A DNA stretch of 38,673 bases from Rubrivivax sp. (GTDB lineage: Bacteria > Pseudomonadota > Gammaproteobacteria > Burkholderiales > Burkholderiaceae_C): contig JAJTDE010000025.1 of NCBI GenBank assembly GCA_021298085.1, forward strand, positions 1-38,673. The letters run 5' to 3'. Shown piece by piece: positions 15,808 through 26,878 of the stretch. The position numbers were made by a program, and so were the translations under genes. Within the stretch, counting starts at the first letter, position 1; each line of letters begins with the position of its first letter. The notes beneath the pieces are model-generated. The model saw only the letters and a list, made by a program, of their open reading frames with translations. It made no database searches and had not been told where the DNA came from.

Positions 15808-18222
15808 TCAACGGCGCGCCAGCCGCGCCTCTGCCTCGAGCACGCGGCGCGTCACGCTCAACAGCGTGTCGGGCGTGACGCTGATCGAGTCGATGCCCAA
15901 CTCCACCAGCGCTTGCGCCATGCCGGGGTCGTCGGACGGCGCCTGGCCGCACAGGCCGATATGCCGGCCATGGCGGTGCGCGCCCTCGATGGCCATGCGG
16001 ATCATCGCCATCACACCGGCGTCGCGTTCGTCGAAGTCGAAGGCCACGATCTCGCTGTCGCGGTCCACGCCCAGCACCAGCTGGGTCAGGTCGTTCGAGC
16101 CGATGGAAAAGCCGTCGAACAGTTCGGCGAAGGCGTCGACCTGGATGACGTTGTTCGGGATCTCGCACATCACGTAGACCTGCAGCCCGTTCGCGCCGCG
16201 CGTCAGTCGGTGGCCGGCCATCGCTGCCAGCACGCGCCGGGCCTCGTCAATGCGGCGGCAGAACGGCACCATCAGCCGCACGTTCGTCAGGCCCATGTCC
16301 TCGCGCACGCGCCGCATCGCGGCGCACTCCAGCGCGAAGCCCTCGGCATAGGCCGGGTGGGCGTAGCGCGAGGCACCGCGGAAGCCAATCATCGGGTTGG
16401 CCTCGGTGGGCTCGAAATCGCGGCCGCCCAGCAGGCTGGCGTACTCGTTGGTCTTGAAATCCGACAGGCGCACGATCACCGGGCGCGGGTAGAAGGCCGC
16501 GGCAATGGTGCCCACGCCCTCGGCCAGTTCGCGCACGAAGTAGTCGGCCGGTGTGGCGTGGCCTTTCGTCAGCGCGGCGATCTGCGCGCGCACGGCGGCA
16601 TCGCGCACGCGCTCCGGGTGCACCAGGGCCATCGGGTGCACTCTGATGTGCTCGGCGACGATGAACTCCATGCGCGCCAGCCCCACGCCGGCGCTCGGCA
16701 GCAGGCCGGTCTGGAAGGCCAGGTCGGGGTTGCCCAGGTTGACCATCAGCTCGGTGCGCGGCGTGCCCAGAGTGGACAGGTCGGTGCTTGTCGTCGTGTA
16801 CGCAATGCGGCCCTCGTAGACATGACCGGTGGCGCCCTCGGCGCAGCTCACGGTCACCTCGTCACCGGTGCGCAGCTGCGTGGTGGCGTGCTCGCAACCC
16901 ACCACCGCCGGGATGCCCAGCTCGCGGGCGACGATGGCCGCGTGGCAGGTGCGCCCGCCGCGATTCGTCACCACCGCCGCGGCTTGCTTCATCACCGTGC
17001 CCCAGTCGGGCATGGTGGTGTCGGCCACGAGCACCTCGCCAGGCTGGAATTCGGCCAAGTGGGCGACGTCGGCAATCACACGCACGCGGCCACTGGCGAT
17101 GCCGCCGCCCACCGCGCGGCCGCTGATGCGCAGCACGCCAGGCGCGTCCAGCCGGACCTCGTGGGCGACACCCAGCGCGCGCTGCGAGATCACCGTCTCG
17201 GGCCGCGCCTGCACGACGTACAGCTTGCCGTCGATGCCGTCGCGTGCCCATTCCACGTCCATCGGCGTGGGCTGGCCGGCGCGTTGGCTGTAGTGGTCTT
17301 CCACGGCCACGGCCGCGCTGGCCAGTTCCAGCACCTCCTCGTCGCTCAGGCAGAAGCGCTCGCGGTCCTCGCGCGAGGTGGGCACGTTGCGCGTGGTGTC
17401 GCGCCCGGCGGCCTGCGCGTAGACCATGCGAATCTCCTTGGCGCCGCGCTTGCGCCGCAGAACGGTGCGGTGCCCGGCGCGCAGCGTGGGCTTGAAGACG
17501 TGAAACTCGTCGGGGTCGACCGTGCCCTGCACGACGTTCTCGCCCAGTCCCCAGGCGCCTGTGATGAAGACCACGTCGCGGAAGCCCGATTCGGTGTCCA
17601 GCGTGAAGATCACGCCGCTGGCGCCGCGGTCGGCGCGCACCATCTTCATCACGCCCACCGACAGGTAGACCTTGAAATGGTCGAAGCCGCGGTCAACGCG
17701 GTAGGCGATGGCGCGGTCCATGAACAGGCTGGCGAAGCACTGCTGCACCGAGGACAGCAGCCGTGCGCCGCCGGCCACGTTGAGGAAGGTCTCGTGCTGG
17801 CCGGCGAAGCTGGCCGTGGGCAGGTCTTCGGCGGTGGCCGAGCTGCGCACGGCCACCGTCAGCGCATCGCCGTATTCGGCGCGCAAGCGCTCGTGGGCGG
17901 CCAGGATCTCGGTGGCCAGATCGGCCGGCAACGGGGCCGAAAGTACGATGTCGCGGGCCGCGCGCGCCCGCTGGGCCAGGTCGTCGACATTGCGCACGTC
18001 CAGCCCGTCCAGCGCGCGGTGCAGCGGGCCCCAGGCGTCGGCCTGGTCCAGCACATGGCGGTAGGCCTGGGCCGTGACGGCAAAGCCGTTCGGCACGCGC
18101 ACGCCCATCGGTGACAGCCTGCTGTACATCTCGCCCAGCGACGCATTCTTGCCCCCAACGCTGGCGACATCGTCGTTGCCCAGGTCGGCGAACCAGCGGA
18201 TCCAACGGGGAACGGCGGCCAT
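15808..18222 (-). CDS. ppsA: Phosphoenolpyruvate synthase
   Basis: An 804-residue protein converting pyruvate and ATP to PEP, AMP and phosphate. The N-terminal ATP-grasp domain has VGGKNASLGEMYSRL (about 22-36), VAVRSSATAEDLPTASFAGQ (about 123-142) and MDVEWARDGIDGKLYVVQAR. The phospho-carrier domain has GGRTCHAAIVARELGIPAVV with the catalytic His near residue 427. The C-terminal barrel has the substrate motif FSIGSNDLTQL and the acid/base Cys in IGLCGQAPSDDP. Length fits PpsA (E. coli about 792). A regulatory PpsR-type gene is not present; a CBS gene follows instead. Confidence 0.96.
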   Translation of the reverse strand: MAAVPRWIRWFADLGNDDVASVGGKNASLGEMYSRLSPMGVRVPNGFAVTAQAYRHVLDQADAWGPLHRALDGLDVRNVDDLAQRARAARDIVLSAPLPADLATEILAAHERLRAEYGDALTVAVRSSATAEDLPTASFAGQHETFLNVAGGARLLSSVQQCFASLFMDRAIAYRVDRGFDHFKVYLSVGVMKMVRADRGASGVIFTLDTESGFRDVVFITGAWGLGENVVQGTVDPDEFHVFKPTLRAGHRTVLRRKRGAKEIRMVYAQAAGRDTTRNVPTSREDRERFCLSDEEVLELASAAVAVEDHYSQRAGQPTPMDVEWARDGIDGKLYVVQARPETVISQRALGVAHEVRLDAPGVLRISGRAVGGGIASGRVRVIADVAHLAEFQPGEVLVADTTMPDWGTVMKQAAAVVTNRGGRTCHAAIVARELGIPAVVGCEHATTQLRTGDEVTVSCAEGATGHVYEGRIAYTTTSTDLSTLGTPRTELMVNLGNPDLAFQTGLLPSAGVGLARMEFIVAEHIRVHPMALVHPERVRDAAVRAQIAALTKGHATPADYFVRELAEGVGTIAAAFYPRPVIVRLSDFKTNEYASLLGGRDFEPTEANPMIGFRGASRYAHPAYAEGFALECAAMRRVREDMGLTNVRLMVPFCRRIDEARRVLAAMAGHRLTRGANGLQVYVMCEIPNNVIQVDAFAELFDGFSIGSNDLTQLVLGVDRDSEIVAFDFDERDAGVMAMIRMAIEGAHRHGRHIGLCGQAPSDDPGMAQALVELGIDSISVTPDTLLSVTRRVLEAEARLARR

Positions 18223-18367
18223 GGCAACTCCTGGTGTGGCAGAGTGGGCAGATTAGGGCGGCTCCGGGGTGGCGACCTTGACGCAACGCAAGCCGCCGCG
18301 TCAGGTTTCGGCTTCGATGCAGGTGCGGGTGTCTCGGTGGCGCAGCAGCCGCAGCCCGCTGGGCGCC

Positions 18368-19636
18368 TCAGGGCTGGCGATGCTGGATGCGCTGGCCGTC
18401 GCGCAGCGCGCTGGGCGGGTAGAGCACCAGCGCCGTACCAGGCTCCAGGCCGTCGCGGATCCACGCCATGCTGGCATTGCGAGCCAGCACCTCCACCGCC
18501 ACTTGGCGCGCACGCCCTCCATCGGCCACGAAGACGGCATGCTGCGCGGGCCCTTCGGCGGCTGCCACCGCACTGGCGCTGGATGCCGCCGCGGCTGGCA
18601 ATGTCACACGTGCCGCGGCCGGCAGCGGGAACACCGCGCTGGCCGGCACCTGCAGCGCATGCTCACGCTCCAGCACCACGATGCGCACGCTGACGCGGTA
18701 GCCGTCGCCCAACCGCTGCCACTGCGCGTGCGGGCTGGTGATGCCGATGTGCACGCGCACACGCTGCTCTTCCACGCCCAGCGCCGAGACCTTGGTGAAG
18801 GCGCCGGGCTCGATGCGCAGCACGCGGCCCTGCAGCACCGACGGGCCGCCCCAACGCTCGATGGTGACGCGGCTGCCTGGCTGCACGGCGAGCGCATCAG
18901 AGGTCAGCAATTCGGCCACGACCTCGAGCCGGCCGGTGTCGCCCAGTTCCAGCAGTGGCGTGCCGATGGCCACCGTGCCTTCGCTAGCCTGCAGCACGCG
19001 CAACACGTGGCCAGCCACCGGTGCGCGCAGCACCAGGCCGCCATGCCCTGCACCGGATGCCCCGCGTGTGGCGCTGAGGGCCGCACGCGCCTGCTCGATC
19101 TCGTGCGTGGCCATGTGGCGATCGGCGCGTGCCGAGGCCAGTTCCTCTTCGGCCGCGCGCACGGCCAGGCGGTTGCTGTCCAGCCGCGTCGGGGCGATGA
19201 AACCCTGCTGCGACAGCGGTTCGGCGCGGCGCAACTCCATCTGCGCCTGCTCCAGGCCGACCTCGGCGCGCGCGATGCGCGTGGCCGCGCGCTGCGCTCC
19301 GGCCTCAGCCACCTGCGCACGCGCCTGCAGTTCACGCCGGCTGCGTTCATCCAGCATCGCCGGCATTACTGGGGCCAGCATCGCCACCGCGGCGCCGGCA
19401 TCGACGGAGTCGCCTTCTTTCAAGGTCATGCGGGCGAGCTGCCCAGCCAGCGGCGCGGTGACCACGTAGCGATCGGCGAGCAGCGTCTTGCCTTCCTCGT
19501 CGACGACGGTCTCGAAGTGGCCGCGCACCGCCGGCGCCGTCTCCACCGGCAACGGCCGTGGCGCGAAAGCCCAGACCAGCGCCGCGCCGAGCGCGACGGT
19601 GCCGAGCGCGGCGGTGATCCAGGTGCGGGGTTTCAT
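18368..19636 (-). CDS. HlyD-type periplasmic adaptor of an ABC exporter
   Basis: A 422-residue protein with an N-terminal membrane anchor (WITAALGTVALGAALVWAFA, about 6-25), a lipoyl/barrel segment (VTAPLAGQLARMTLKEGDSV, about 58-77), a coiled-coil hairpin rich in Ala, Arg and Glu (about 93-185), then LVLRAPVAGHVLRVLQASEG and a beta-barrel region (LEVVAELLTSDALAV). This order is the membrane-fusion family. It is the last gene of a three-gene minus-strand operon, 35 bases after an FtsX-type permease, and would link the permease to an outer-membrane channel not found in the window. Confidence 0.9.
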   Translation of the reverse strand: MKPRTWITAALGTVALGAALVWAFAPRPLPVETAPAVRGHFETVVDEEGKTLLADRYVVTAPLAGQLARMTLKEGDSVDAGAAVAMLAPVMPAMLDERSRRELQARAQVAEAGAQRAATRIARAEVGLEQAQMELRRAEPLSQQGFIAPTRLDSNRLAVRAAEEELASARADRHMATHEIEQARAALSATRGASGAGHGGLVLRAPVAGHVLRVLQASEGTVAIGTPLLELGDTGRLEVVAELLTSDALAVQPGSRVTIERWGGPSVLQGRVLRIEPGAFTKVSALGVEEQRVRVHIGITSPHAQWQRLGDGYRVSVRIVVLEREHALQVPASAVFPLPAAARVTLPAAAASSASAVAAAEGPAQHAVFVADGGRARQVAVEVLARNASMAWIRDGLEPGTALVLYPPSALRDGQRIQHRQP

Positions 19637-19671
19637 GGGTGTTCTCCGGTGTGCAGGCAAGGGGCGGCGGT

Positions 19672-22055
19672 TCAGTCCCGGGTCTTCAGCACGGCCACCA
19701 TGTCCAGGCGGTCGATGCGCCGGCGCACCACCAGCGCGCTGGCCGCGGCGGCGGCCAGCACCACCAGCGCCGCGGTGGCGTAGGTGGGCGCGCGGATGAC
19801 AACGGGAAAGAGGAACTGGTCCGACGCGAGCAGGCCCGTGACCAGGTGCACCAGCGCCCACCCAGCGGCCATCCCCAGTGGCAGCGCCACCGCGATGCCC
19901 AGCGCCATTTCGCCCAGCAGCAGGGCCGAGACTTCGGTGCGCGTGAAACCCAGCACGCGCAGGCTGGCCAGCTCCCAGGCCCGCTCGGCCAGTGCGATGC
20001 GCGCGTTGTTGTAGACCACGCCGACGGCAATGACACACGCGAACAGCGTCAGCACCGTACTCATGATGCGCACGTTGCGCGCGCTCACCTCCTGCATGTT
20101 GCGCAACAGCGTGGCCTTGCTGAAGGCGCCCACCACGCGCGGCAGGGTCTGGGTGGCCTTCAGGAATGCGGGCTCGCTGCCGCGCTGCAGCGCCACCGCG
20201 AACCAGGTCGCGTCGTCGCCTTCCTGCAGCAGCCGGTTGAGCGCGCGGCGCTCCATGTAGGCATTCAGGCCCATCATCTCGCGCACAGTGGCGGTGAGTG
20301 TCACGTCCAGCGTCCGCTGGCGGCCTTCCAGCACCTCCACGCGCACGCGGTCGCCCACGCGCAGGCCGAGCTTGGCGGCCAGCCGGTCTGTCATCACCAG
20401 CCCGTCGTCGTCCAGGCGGCTGGCTTCGCGGTTGTCGACGTCGATGATGCGGGTGAGCTCGGCATGCCGCGTGTGGCCGCGGATCTGCCCGCGTTCGGTG
20501 AGGTGGCCATTGACGAAGCGCACCGGCACGTCGCGCCCCGACTCGACGGCGATGACGCCAGGCAGCCGAGCCACGTCGTGGCGCGCGGCGTTGTCGGCGG
20601 CCTCGGTCATCCAGACGATGACGTCGCTGCGCATGCTGACGGTGAACTGCGAGTCGACGATGTGGTCGATGGCGTCGCGAAAGAAGTTGCCCATCACCAC
20701 GATGGCCACCGATGCGGCCACGCCGCCGATGGCCAGCACCGTACGCCAGGGCCGGCGCTCCATGTTGCGCAGGATCATGCGCAGCGGCGTCCCGATGCCG
20801 GTGATGCCGGCGCGCTCGAGCAGCGTGCGCCGGTAGCGGCCGGGCGCCGGCGGGCGCATCGCCTCGGCCGGCGCCAGCCGCACCGTGGCAAAGATGGCGT
20901 TCAGTGTGCCCAGCACCGCGGTCGCCAGCGTGATGCCCACGCTGACCACCAGCAGCCAGGGCGCGATCCGGTGCTCAAACTCGGGGAAGTAGAAGAACTC
21001 GGCGTAAAGGCCCGTGAACATCGTGCCCAAGAGGTCGCCGATCAACACGCCGAGCAGCATGCCGCCGGCGACGATCACCAGCACCATCTTCAGGTAGTGC
21101 ACGGCGATGCTGCGGTTGGCGTAGCCCAGTGCCTTGAGCGCCGCGATCTGCTCGCGCTGCGTGGCCACCAGCCGCGACACCACCACGTTCAGCAGGAAGG
21201 CCGCCACGCCCAGGAAGATCGCCGGAAGCACAGTGCCCAGTACGCGCTGTTCCTTGATTTCGTTGTCGAGCATCGCGTGCGATGCCTGTTCGGCACGGCC
21301 GTGGGCTTCCCGCCCGCCGTAGCGCGCCAGCCGCGGGCCGAGCGCGTCGGCCACTGCACGCTCCGACGCACCGGGCGCCAGCTTGACGGCGATACGGTTG
21401 AAGGCTCCGTCCATGTCGTAGGCCGCGGCCAGGGCCTCGCGCGGCACCCAGAAGACGCCGAAGCCGCGCAGGTCAGGCATGCCCATCAGGCCGGCGAAGA
21501 TGAATTCCGGCGACAGCGCGATACCGGTGATCTGCAGCGTGCGCTGCTTGCCGTTGACCAGCGCTCGCACACGCGAGCCGGGCACCAGGCCGCGCTTGTC
21601 GGCAAAAGCCGCCGAAACCAGCGCCGGGATCGCATCGCCGGCCAGGCGGACGTCATCCAGCGCCCGGCCGCGGTACAGCGTGACGCGGTTCATCGCCGGG
21701 GGATGGCGCAGGTTCACGCCGATGAGTTGGCCCAGCACCGGGTCGGAGACGCCTTCGAGCTCGATGCGTACCACCTGCTCTATGGTGGTCTGCACATCGG
21801 TCACGCCGGGCAGAGCGCGCAGGCTTTCGGCCAGGCCTTGCGGCGCGCGCTTGACGCTGGCGAAGACGTCGGCAAAGCGACCGGCGGCGTAGAAACGGTC
21901 GCGCGCGAGCGCCAGCGAATCCACCGCCGACAGGGTGGTGATGAAGCCGCCGATGCCACTGGCCACCACCAGCGCGATCGTCAGCGCCTGGCTCCACATC
22001 AGTCGCAGGTCGCGCAACAGTTTGCGGTTCAGCGCGCTCGGCGTCCACCAGCCGC

Positions 22056-22062
<7 letters not shown>
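19672..22062 (-). CDS. FtsX-type ABC transporter permease (two FtsX domains)
   Basis: A 796-residue protein. Membrane helix 1 is at about 25-44, followed by a large periplasmic MacB-PCD-like domain. The first FtsX bundle is at about 275-390 ([40 protein letters not shown]), another helix at about 440 ([18 protein letters not shown]), a second periplasmic domain, and a second FtsX bundle at about 665-785. Eight helices with duplicated FtsX domains fit Lol/MacB/DevC-like transporters. It overlaps the ATPase gene by seven bases and precedes an adaptor gene, so a tripartite exporter is likely. Substrate unknown. Confidence 0.9.
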
Positions 22063-22859
<797 letters not shown>

Positions 22860-23032
22860 CCGCGGGTCAGTTGCATTGGCAGAGGCTAACGCCGCAACGC
22901 CCGCATCGGCTTGCGCAAGATCAACCGCCTTTGTGCTTGAGTGCAGTCAACGTTGCTGCCCAGGTGCTGCCTACCCTTCATCGCGCAACGGGGCCAGCCA
23001 AGTTCGCCCCGGCCGAGCCGCTCATCCGCAAT

Positions 23033-23404
23033 TGACACCCGACTTGACGGTGACCCTGTCCCAGGTTTCCGGACCGTTCAGTAACAGAAGCGACCGGCAT
23101 GATGAAGGCCCGCACGTGCCGAGGAGCATGTCGTGAGGAAGAGCCCGTTCACTGAAGAGCAGATCGCGTTTGCGCTGAAGCAGGCAGAGCTGGCCGTCAG
23201 CGTCGAGGAGGTCTGTCGCAAGATGGGTATCAGCCGTGCCACGTTCTGCGTGTGGCGCAAGAAGTACGGCGGCGCAGGTCCATCGCAGTTGCCCCGGCTG
23301 CGGCAACTCGTTGAGGAGAACCGCAAGCTGAAGCAGATCGTCGCGGACCTGAGCCTGGACAAGGCCATGCTGCAGCACGTCGTCGCAAAGAAGCTCTGAG
23401 GCCC
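23033..23404 (+). mobile_element. IS3-family insertion sequence, left part only
   Basis: A TGACACCCGACTTGACGG-like left end at about 23033 precedes an orfA (23133-23399). The orfB with the DDE catalytic domain is absent: beyond orfA the sequence switches to a radC fragment at about 23405. The exact terminal repeat cannot be confirmed, since the right end is missing. Confidence 0.6.
23133..23399 (+). CDS. IS3-family transposase OrfA
   Basis: An 88-residue protein, MRKSPFTEEQIAFALKQAEL, then VEEVCRKMGISRATFCVWRK (helix-turn-helix) and a leucine-zipper-like helix LRQLVEENRKLKQIVADLSL, ending LQHVVAKKL. This is the standard DNA-binding OrfA of IS3 elements and looks intact. In a complete element a -1 frameshift near the end would fuse it to OrfB; here OrfB is gone, so no transposition activity is expected. 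Confidence 0.9.
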   Translation: MRKSPFTEEQIAFALKQAELAVSVEEVCRKMGISRATFCVWRKKYGGAGPSQLPRLRQLVEENRKLKQIVADLSLDKAMLQHVVAKKL

Positions 23405-23547
23405 TCGTACCGGCGCGCCTGGCGCAACACCTCATCAGCCGTGGCCGGCCGGTAGACACCGGCGGCATCACACACCAGCAGCGCACCGCGAGAGAGTTCC
23501 ATCGGGTTCGCAGCAGAACGAGCCACATCAGCGATCAAGGACGGCAT
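23405..23547 (-). pseudogene. radC: N-terminal fragment of a RadC-family (JAB domain) gene
   Basis: The reverse strand encodes MPSLIADVARSAANPMELSR, then GALLVCDAAGVYRPATADEV and LRQARR. This resembles the N-terminal part of RadC-like proteins common on Burkholderiales plasmids. Similarity stops at the IS3 remnant (about 23405), so the JAB metal-binding domain (HxH..D) is lost. Confidence 0.6.
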
Positions 23548-23737
23548 ATCGGACTCCAGTCTGTATCGGGCGGGATTGCCCGGGACCGCCTGACCTCGTG
23601 CGTCAGGGATCGACGCCCGCAGAGTCGAGACGGGCGCTCGGCTCGATGCTGGCCACCAGAGCCCGGCCGGCTTCGCCGCAGACGCCCAGCTGCGAAGCCG
23701 AAAAGCACTTCGCCAATGCCGTCAGGCGGTAGACCCT

Positions 23738-23977
23738 TCAGCCTGCTGTTCGCAGATACCCCCGCCGGATACGCCGCTGACACTCGCGTTCGAACAAGCC
23801 CAGGGCCTGGTCTTCGCGGGCAACGCACACCACCTGGTGACGTCCACGCCGGCTGCGGCGCCCGCCCCAGACCTTGAGCAACTCCCACTCACCGAACAGG
23901 TCTCGCTGAACGTGCAGAAAGTAGTAGCGCGTATCGGTCAGCCACAAAGAAGACCTGTTTGTCGTCGAGACAATCAT
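23738..23977 (-). CDS. WGR-domain small protein
   Basis: A 79-residue protein. TRYYFLHVQRDLFGEWELLK followed by VWGGRRSRRGRHQVV is a WGR domain (the W-G-G/R motif), and a helix ALGLFERECQRRIRRGY completes it. WGR domains bind nucleic acid in PARPs, and small stand-alone versions of unknown role are common on plasmids. The start at 23977 (MIVSTTN) is tentative. It lies 190 bases from the radC fragment on the same strand, as in many accessory regions. Confidence 0.75.
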   Translation of the reverse strand: MIVSTTNRSSLWLTDTRYYFLHVQRDLFGEWELLKVWGGRRSRRGRHQVVCVAREDQALGLFERECQRRIRRGYLRTAG

Positions 23978-24169
23978 CCAGGAAGACCTCCAAAGCCATT
24001 GATCATCATATCGGGGTGTCTCACCCAATGAGACCGTGATTCCGTGGCGAGCGCCACCTCGCACTCCGCTTGACGGCCCCTACGAGCTCTCCCCACCAAC
24101 GGCCACCAGGGCCCACGATGCCAGCCAACCCCTGATTCAGAATCAGCCACCACCCCTCGCACCCACCCC

Positions 24170-24600
24170 ATGCCCCTGCCCCTCGACACCCTGCGCCGCT
24201 TCCTGCGCGACAACGCCCCGGCCGTTGACCACGTCTCGATCCGCGCGGTCAGCGAGCGCTCTCAGAACCTGCGTGTGCGCCAGGACGTGCCCGAGGCCCC
24301 TTCTGGTCGTGACGACACCGGCGCGATGGTCACCGTCACCCTGGGCGACGCGGTCGGCTGTGGCGCCACCTCGGACCTGAGCGACAGCGGCCTGCGCGAC
24401 GCCCTGAAGCGCGCCGAAGACTGGGCGCGCGCGTCCCGCGGCCGGAGCGTGTTTTCAGGGTCTCCCCCTGGGCGGCCTTTGCAGGCACACGGTATGAGAC
24501 CCCCACCACCCAGCCAGCGGACCTCTCGGCCGGAGACCGCCGGGCGCTGCTGGACATGCTGATGCGCGAGAGCCAATCGGCCCGGCCATGCGCGACTGCT
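24170..24600 (+). pseudogene. TldD/PmbA-family protease N-terminal fragment, frameshifted
   Basis: The first frame reads LDTLRRFLRDNAPAVDHVSI, then LRVRQDVPEAPSG and GAMVTVTLGDAVGCGATSDL, matching the N-terminal domain of TldD/PmbA metallopeptidases. Near 24450 similarity moves to another frame (VFRVSPWAAFAGTRYETPTT, then LSAGDRRALLDMLMRES), so a frameshift has occurred. The zinc-binding HExxxH part is not found, so the gene is inactive. Confidence 0.6.
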
Positions 24601-24934
24601 CGTCCAGCAACGCGACCGACGGGCCGAGGCCGCGCCCGGCCGCTGGCCTTCGGCATAGACATATCCGGGCTCCAGCGTGACACGCCAGAGCACGCCATCG
24701 CGCTCGGTGCTCAGGGCCGAGCGGATGTCGACGAGGCTCATCGGCATAAAGGCGAGGCAAGCGTGGAAGCAAAGGGCGCCGCACTGTAGCCGGGAGCCAG
24801 CGCGCCAACCCGGCAGCCGGCATGGCCATCGCTCGCGTCTGAGACACTCCGCCGCCAGCGACGCCCCCTGCCCTGCCTTGCCCAACGCCGACCTCAGCCC
24901 CAACGCCACCAGCCCCACGGAAGAGTTGCGTCAT
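24600..24934. other. Stretch between tldD remnant and helicase gene
   Basis: About 335 bases with no gene I can support. A minus-strand frame around 24640-24750 (SLVDIRSALSTERDGVLWRV) looks protein-like but matches nothing recognised. Confidence 0.4.
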
Positions 24935-26878
24935 GTGCACGCCCTGATGCGCCTGGAGCAACAGGAAGACCAGGCGCAGTTCAAGCTCAAGAATGCCAAG
25001 GCCAGCATCCAGGAGCGGCAGCGCCGCGGCTTGACCTGGTACCCCGTCACCCTCACCCACGACGACATCGGCTTTGGCGGCAAGTGCGTGCTGGAGCTGG
25101 AACGCCCGGCCAGCCAGCAGGGTCTGCATCTGTTTCAGGTGGGCCGCAACGCATCGCTGTTTGGGGCGCAGCCGGCGCAGTCCGAAGACCCGCCCACGCT
25201 GCACGGTGTGGTGACCAGCGTGTGGCGCAACAGGCTGCAGCTGACCACCACCAAGGAGGAACTTCCCGACTGGGTGCTGGAGGGTGGCCGTTTGGGCATC
25301 GATCTCACCTTCGACGAGGTGAGCTACCGCGAGATGGACCAGGCCATGGGCGAGGTGATCAATGCCCGCGGCAACCGCTTGGCCGAGCTGCGCGACGTGC
25401 TGCTGGGCGCCCAGCAAGCCCGCTTTCGCGCACCCCACGCCGACGACCTGTTTTATCCCAGCCCGCTCAACGACTCACAGCTGGCTGCTGTGCGCCACGT
25501 GATCACGGCACAGGACGTCGGCATCATCCTTGGCCCACCTGGGACGGGCAAAACCACGACGCTGGTGCAGGCCATCCTGGAAACGATCCGACGCGAGCGA
25601 CGGGTTTTGGTGTGCGCGCCCTCCAACACCGCCGTGGATCTGCTGACCGAAAAGCTGGCCGAGCGCGGCGTCAAGGTCATTCGCATGGGCAACCCCAGCC
25701 GCGTATCAGACCTGTTGCTGGCGCACACCCTCGATGCCCGGGTGATGGCGCATCCCAGCTACAGCAGGATGCGCGCGATGCGCCAGACCGCCGCCCAATA
25801 CCGCGACAAGGCCGACGAGCTGGCCCGCCACCATGGCCGCCACCTGGGCTTTGACGCGCGACAGCAGCGGCAGGCGTTAAGGGACGAAGCCCGGCAGCTT
25901 TTGCTGCAGGCCGATGACCTGGAGCGCTACATCACGGAACACGTGCTGGAGTCGGTGCAGATCATCACCTGCACGCTGGTGGGCGCCAGCCACCGGAGCC
26001 TCCGTCACCTGAGCGTCGACACCGTCTTTATCGACGAAGCGGCACAAGCGCTGGAGCCGGGCTGCTGGATTCCGATTGCCAAGGGCCAGCGCGTCGTTCT
26101 GGCGGGCGATCACCACCAGCTGCCGCCCACGGTGAAATGCGAAAAGGCCGCCCACGAAGGCCTGCGCGACACCCTGTTCGAGAAGTGCATCCAGCGGCAA
26201 CCCGACACAGCCCGCATGCTGAAGCTGCAGTACCGCATGCACGATCAGATCATGGCGTTCAGCTCCAGGCGCTTCTACGGCGGACAACTGCAGGCGCATG
26301 CCAGCGTACGCGACGCTGGCCTGGAGGCCTACGACCCATGCTTTGCGGCGGACTTGCCGGTGGAGTTCCTCGACACGGCCGGTCTCGGCTTTCTGGAGCT
26401 GACCATCCCCGAAAGCCGCTCCACGGCCAACCCCGAAGAAGCGAACCTGCTGCTCCAGCGCCTGACCCAGTTGCTCAAGCCCTGCGACCCGGCCATGCAC
26501 CCGGAGACCCCGCTCACCATCGGCGTGATTGCGCCCTACCGCGCGCAGATCAACTGCCTGAAGGACGCCATCGAGCTCAACGACGCGCTGAACGGCCTGA
26601 TGCAGCAGCGCGTGCTGAGCGCAGGGACCGTCGATTCGTTCCAGGGCCAGGAGCGGGACATCATTGCGATCTCCTTGACGCGCAGCAACCACTCGGGCGA
26701 CATCGGCTTCCTGTCTGACATCCGGCGCATGAACGTGGGCATGACCCGCGCCCGCCGCAAGTTGCTGCTCGTCGGCGACTCGTCCACGCTCAGTGCGCAT
26801 CCGTTCTTCAAGGAGCTGCTGTCCTTTGTGCAGCACATCGGGGGCTACCGCACGGCCTGGGAAATCATCGATACCTGA
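24935..26878 (+). CDS. SF1 helicase of the DNA2/NAM7 (Upf1/IGHMBP2-like) group
   Basis: About 647 residues. An N-terminal beta-barrel region precedes the helicase core: Walker A GIILGPPGTGKTTTLVQAIL (at 25523-25582), motif Ia CAPSNTAVD, motif II FIDEAAQALEPG, motif III LAGDHHQLPPTV, motif IV LKLQYRMHDQI, motif V VDSFQGQERDIIAISLTRS and motif VI VGMTRARRK. These define the Upf1-like SF1B family, which unwinds RNA or DNA. GGAAGAG (24919-24925) precedes the chosen GTG at 24935; the frame stays open to 24677, but the upstream part is the remnant region. It stands alone, and its cellular role is unknown. Confidence 0.93.
   Translation: MHALMRLEQQEDQAQFKLKNAKASIQERQRRGLTWYPVTLTHDDIGFGGKCVLELERPASQQGLHLFQVGRNASLFGAQPAQSEDPPTLHGVVTSVWRNRLQLTTTKEELPDWVLEGGRLGIDLTFDEVSYREMDQAMGEVINARGNRLAELRDVLLGAQQARFRAPHADDLFYPSPLNDSQLAAVRHVITAQDVGIILGPPGTGKTTTLVQAILETIRRERRVLVCAPSNTAVDLLTEKLAERGVKVIRMGNPSRVSDLLLAHTLDARVMAHPSYSRMRAMRQTAAQYRDKADELARHHGRHLGFDARQQRQALRDEARQLLLQADDLERYITEHVLESVQIITCTLVGASHRSLRHLSVDTVFIDEAAQALEPGCWIPIAKGQRVVLAGDHHQLPPTVKCEKAAHEGLRDTLFEKCIQRQPDTARMLKLQYRMHDQIMAFSSRRFYGGQLQAHASVRDAGLEAYDPCFAADLPVEFLDTAGLGFLELTIPESRSTANPEEANLLLQRLTQLLKPCDPAMHPETPLTIGVIAPYRAQINCLKDAIELNDALNGLMQQRVLSAGTVDSFQGQERDIIAISLTRSNHSGDIGFLSDIRRMNVGMTRARRKLLLVGDSSTLSAHPFFKELLSFVQHIGGYRTAWEIIDT

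Noticed and set aside
15553..18114. 853-residue plus-strand frame opposite PEP synthase
   Set aside because: It is composed of Gly/Ala/His/Arg-rich shadow sequence; the minus strand holds clear PpsA motifs.
24640..24750. Possible minus-strand peptide (SLVDIRSALSTERDG)
   Set aside because: There is no recognisable family and no credible start with a ribosome site, and it lies in a remnant region.
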